Assembly (NCBI GenBank): GCA_900557355.1
Contig: USSR01000267.1
Span: 1-8,700, forward strand
DNA from: an uncultured Bacteroides sp.
GTDB lineage: Bacteria > Bacteroidota > Bacteroidia > Bacteroidales > Bacteroidaceae
Length of the DNA: 8,700 nucleotides
Direction: 5' to 3'
Made by a program: the position numbers and the translations under genes. The notes beneath the pieces are model-generated. The model did no database searches. It saw only the letters and a list, made by a program, of their open reading frames with translations, and had not been told where the DNA came from. Positions 7,598 through 8,700 of the stretch are shown here, piece after piece (the stretch's first letter is position 1; each line of letters starts with the position of its first letter).

Positions 7598-8446
7598 TTA
7601 AGGTTCTTCAATATTTAAAGAATGGAAGTCAATTAAACCATTCATTGGAGTTTCTTCAATAATATCCAGTTCAATATCAAACTCATTGGCAACTTCTCTT
7701 AAAATTTTGGCATAACTATAAGCCAATGATCCAACAAAACGGATTGGATAGTTCTTATAATCATATTGGCAAACATTCCTTATGAAGAAATTGCGTAAGT
7801 TAGTAGTTATTAGATCATATACATAATCATCGCTTGTATAATCTGCCAGAAAATACGAAATAGTAGAGAGGAAACGATTAGGAAATGGACGATTATAAAC
7901 AGATTCCATTACTTCATTTGGGCTAATACGAAACTTCTCAAAGAAATCGGCCATAATATCTTTGGGTGCTAAACCTTTTAATACGTCTGAAAGAAAATGC
8001 TTGCCCAGCACTGCCCCACTGCCTTCATCACCCAATATATACCCACCAGCTCTGACGTTTTTTACTATAATTTTCCCATTATAAAAACAAGAATTGGAAC
8101 CTGTACCTAAAATACACGCAATTCCTGCTTCACATTTAAATAGACCACGGGCAGCCGCAAGTAAATCGCTTTCTACTTGAATCGGAGTTTTGAATTGTGC
8201 TACTAATGAGGCCCCCAATACATTCTTTTTTTCATAAGAAGTACAACCAGCACCATAATAATATACTTGCTCAAGCTTTCTTTTGAAAAAAGTCTCGGGT
8301 AAACCTAAACGCACACTTCGGCTGATCTCTCTTCGGGTTTGGAAGAAAGGATTAAGTCCCTCAGTAAAAACACGTTGTATCAGGTGATTGTCTTCAACTA
8401 AGGCCCACTCAGTTCTTGTTGAACCACTTTCTGCAATCAGTTTCAT
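7598..8446 (-). CDS. BadF/BadG-type ATPase, N-acetylglucosamine-kinase-like sugar kinase
   Basis: This is a 282-residue cytoplasmic protein of the ASKHA fold, BadF/BadG/BcrA/BcrD family, subgroup resembling N-acetylglucosamine kinase. It probably phosphorylates a sugar or amino sugar with ATP. The phosphate-1 motif is AESGSTRTEW (5-14), with Glu6 where Asp is the common residue. VESDLLAAARG (91-101) carries the candidate catalytic base Asp94. CILGTGSNS (111-119) is the phosphate-2 motif. GGYILGDEGSGA (134-145) is the GDEGSG signature of this kinase group. RFVGSLAYSY (236-245) sits where the adenosine motif is expected, and PMNGLIDFH (267-275) near the end also fits. Length is normal. It has its own promoter with a leader of about 20 bases and no Shine-Dalgarno. 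It lies upstream of susC on the same strand, which hints at use of amino sugars from an imported glycan, but the 445-base gap and separate promoters keep this open. The exact substrate is not determined. Confidence 0.85.
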   Translation of the reverse strand: MKLIAESGSTRTEWALVEDNHLIQRVFTEGLNPFFQTRREISRSVRLGLPETFFKRKLEQVYYYGAGCTSYEKKNVLGASLVAQFKTPIQVESDLLAAARGLFKCEAGIACILGTGSNSCFYNGKIIVKNVRAGGYILGDEGSGAVLGKHFLSDVLKGLAPKDIMADFFEKFRISPNEVMESVYNRPFPNRFLSTISYFLADYTSDDYVYDLITTNLRNFFIRNVCQYDYKNYPIRFVGSLAYSYAKILREVANEFDIELDIIEETPMNGLIDFHSLNIEEP

Positions 8447-8471
8447 ACGCAGTTAGATTTAGAATTGGATA

Positions 8472-8506
8472 CAAATATATAGTTTTTTTTAATATACCAG
8501 TACAAA
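8472..8506 (-). promoter_or_regulatory. Bacteroides-type promoter for the sugar kinase
   Basis: On the minus strand TATATTTG (8472-8479) is an exact TAnnTTTG -7 box 25 bases before the start codon. The nearest TTTG for -33 is at 8503-8506, leaving 23 bases, slightly more than usual. Transcription would start near 8465. Confidence 0.5.
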
Positions 8507-8650
8507 AACTTCCAAAACTTCATTTTATGGCTTTTTTCCCATACCGGGACTATTTCAGAACCATTCATTGATCAGATGTAGCCGGTTTTCAGAAAAAAGA
8601 TTTGCTTATCATCCAGTATCTACCCGAAACACACCTGAAGATTACTTGCT

Positions 8651-8696
8651 CCGTAACTTCTCCAGCCAGAGGTACCTCTGGCTGGGGAAGGTACGG
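8651..8696. repeat. Near-perfect 46-base palindrome at the right edge
   Basis: The core is an exact palindrome: CCAGCCAGAGG (8662-8672), TA in the centre, CCTCTGGCTGG (8675-8685). Pairing continues outwards with CTTC/GAAG and CCGTA/TACGG, so 21 of 23 positions pair across 8651-8696. The two exceptions are T8661 with G8686 and A8656 with G8691. It is much richer in G and C than the surrounding DNA. It is far stronger than an ordinary terminator hairpin and has no T-run on either side within the window. It may be a REP/MITE-like repeat, the end of a mobile element or a chromosomal site; the sequence to the right is not available. Confidence 0.8.
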
Positions 8697-8700
8697 GGTG

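Noticed and set aside
8527..8571. Short plus-strand frame starting ATGGCTTTT
   Set aside because: It ends after 14 codons and has no promoter or conservation evidence, so it is not supported as a small gene.
8447..8650. Possible CRISPR, tRNA or insertion sequence in the right-hand gene-free stretch
   Set aside because: I saw no spaced direct repeats, no tRNA cloverleaf and no transposase fragment; only the kinase promoter and the edge palindrome can be supported.

Overview
The window looks like chromosomal DNA from a gut Bacteroidales, most likely the genus Bacteroides. The evidence is a complete SusC/SusD pair, AT-rich intergenic DNA, start codons without Shine-Dalgarno sequences, and promoter-like boxes of the Bacteroides type (TAnnTTTG at -7) upstream of three transcription units. 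I cannot name the species from sequence alone.

Layout, left to right. (1) The 3' part of asd (aspartate-semialdehyde dehydrogenase) runs on the plus strand, cut by the left edge; it carries the catalytic Cys and His but not the N-terminal NADP-binding part. (2) A strong hairpin terminator lies in the convergent gap. (3) A minus-strand gene encodes a winged-helix protein of the AlkZ/YcaQ-like (HTH_42) DNA glycosylase family, with its own promoter. (4) A second hairpin terminator closes the SusCD operon. (5) susD-like (surface lipoprotein, 566 aa) and susC-like (TonB-dependent transporter, 1130 aa) follow on the minus strand, separated by 19 bases and transcribed susC then susD. (6) A 445-base gap holds the probable susC promoter and a long leader with four inverted repeats. 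(7) A BadF/N-acetylglucosamine-kinase-like sugar kinase (282 aa) lies on the minus strand with its own promoter. (8) The right-hand 254 bases have no gene; they end in a near-perfect 46-base palindrome that touches the window edge region.

How it fits together. SusD captures a ligand on the cell surface and SusC imports it through the outer membrane using TonB energy. No glycoside hydrolase, lyase, sulfatase, hybrid two-component sensor or sigma/anti-sigma pair is visible, and the terminator directly after susD says the operon ends there. Within this window it is therefore an orphan SusCD pair. The kinase could phosphorylate an amino sugar released from an imported glycan, but it has its own promoter and the link is only proximity. 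The AlkZ-like and asd genes look like unrelated neighbours.

I did not find a clearly new system. The items most worth a second look are the structured susC leader, the long palindrome at the right edge, and the QxQ-type AlkZ-like glycosylase.
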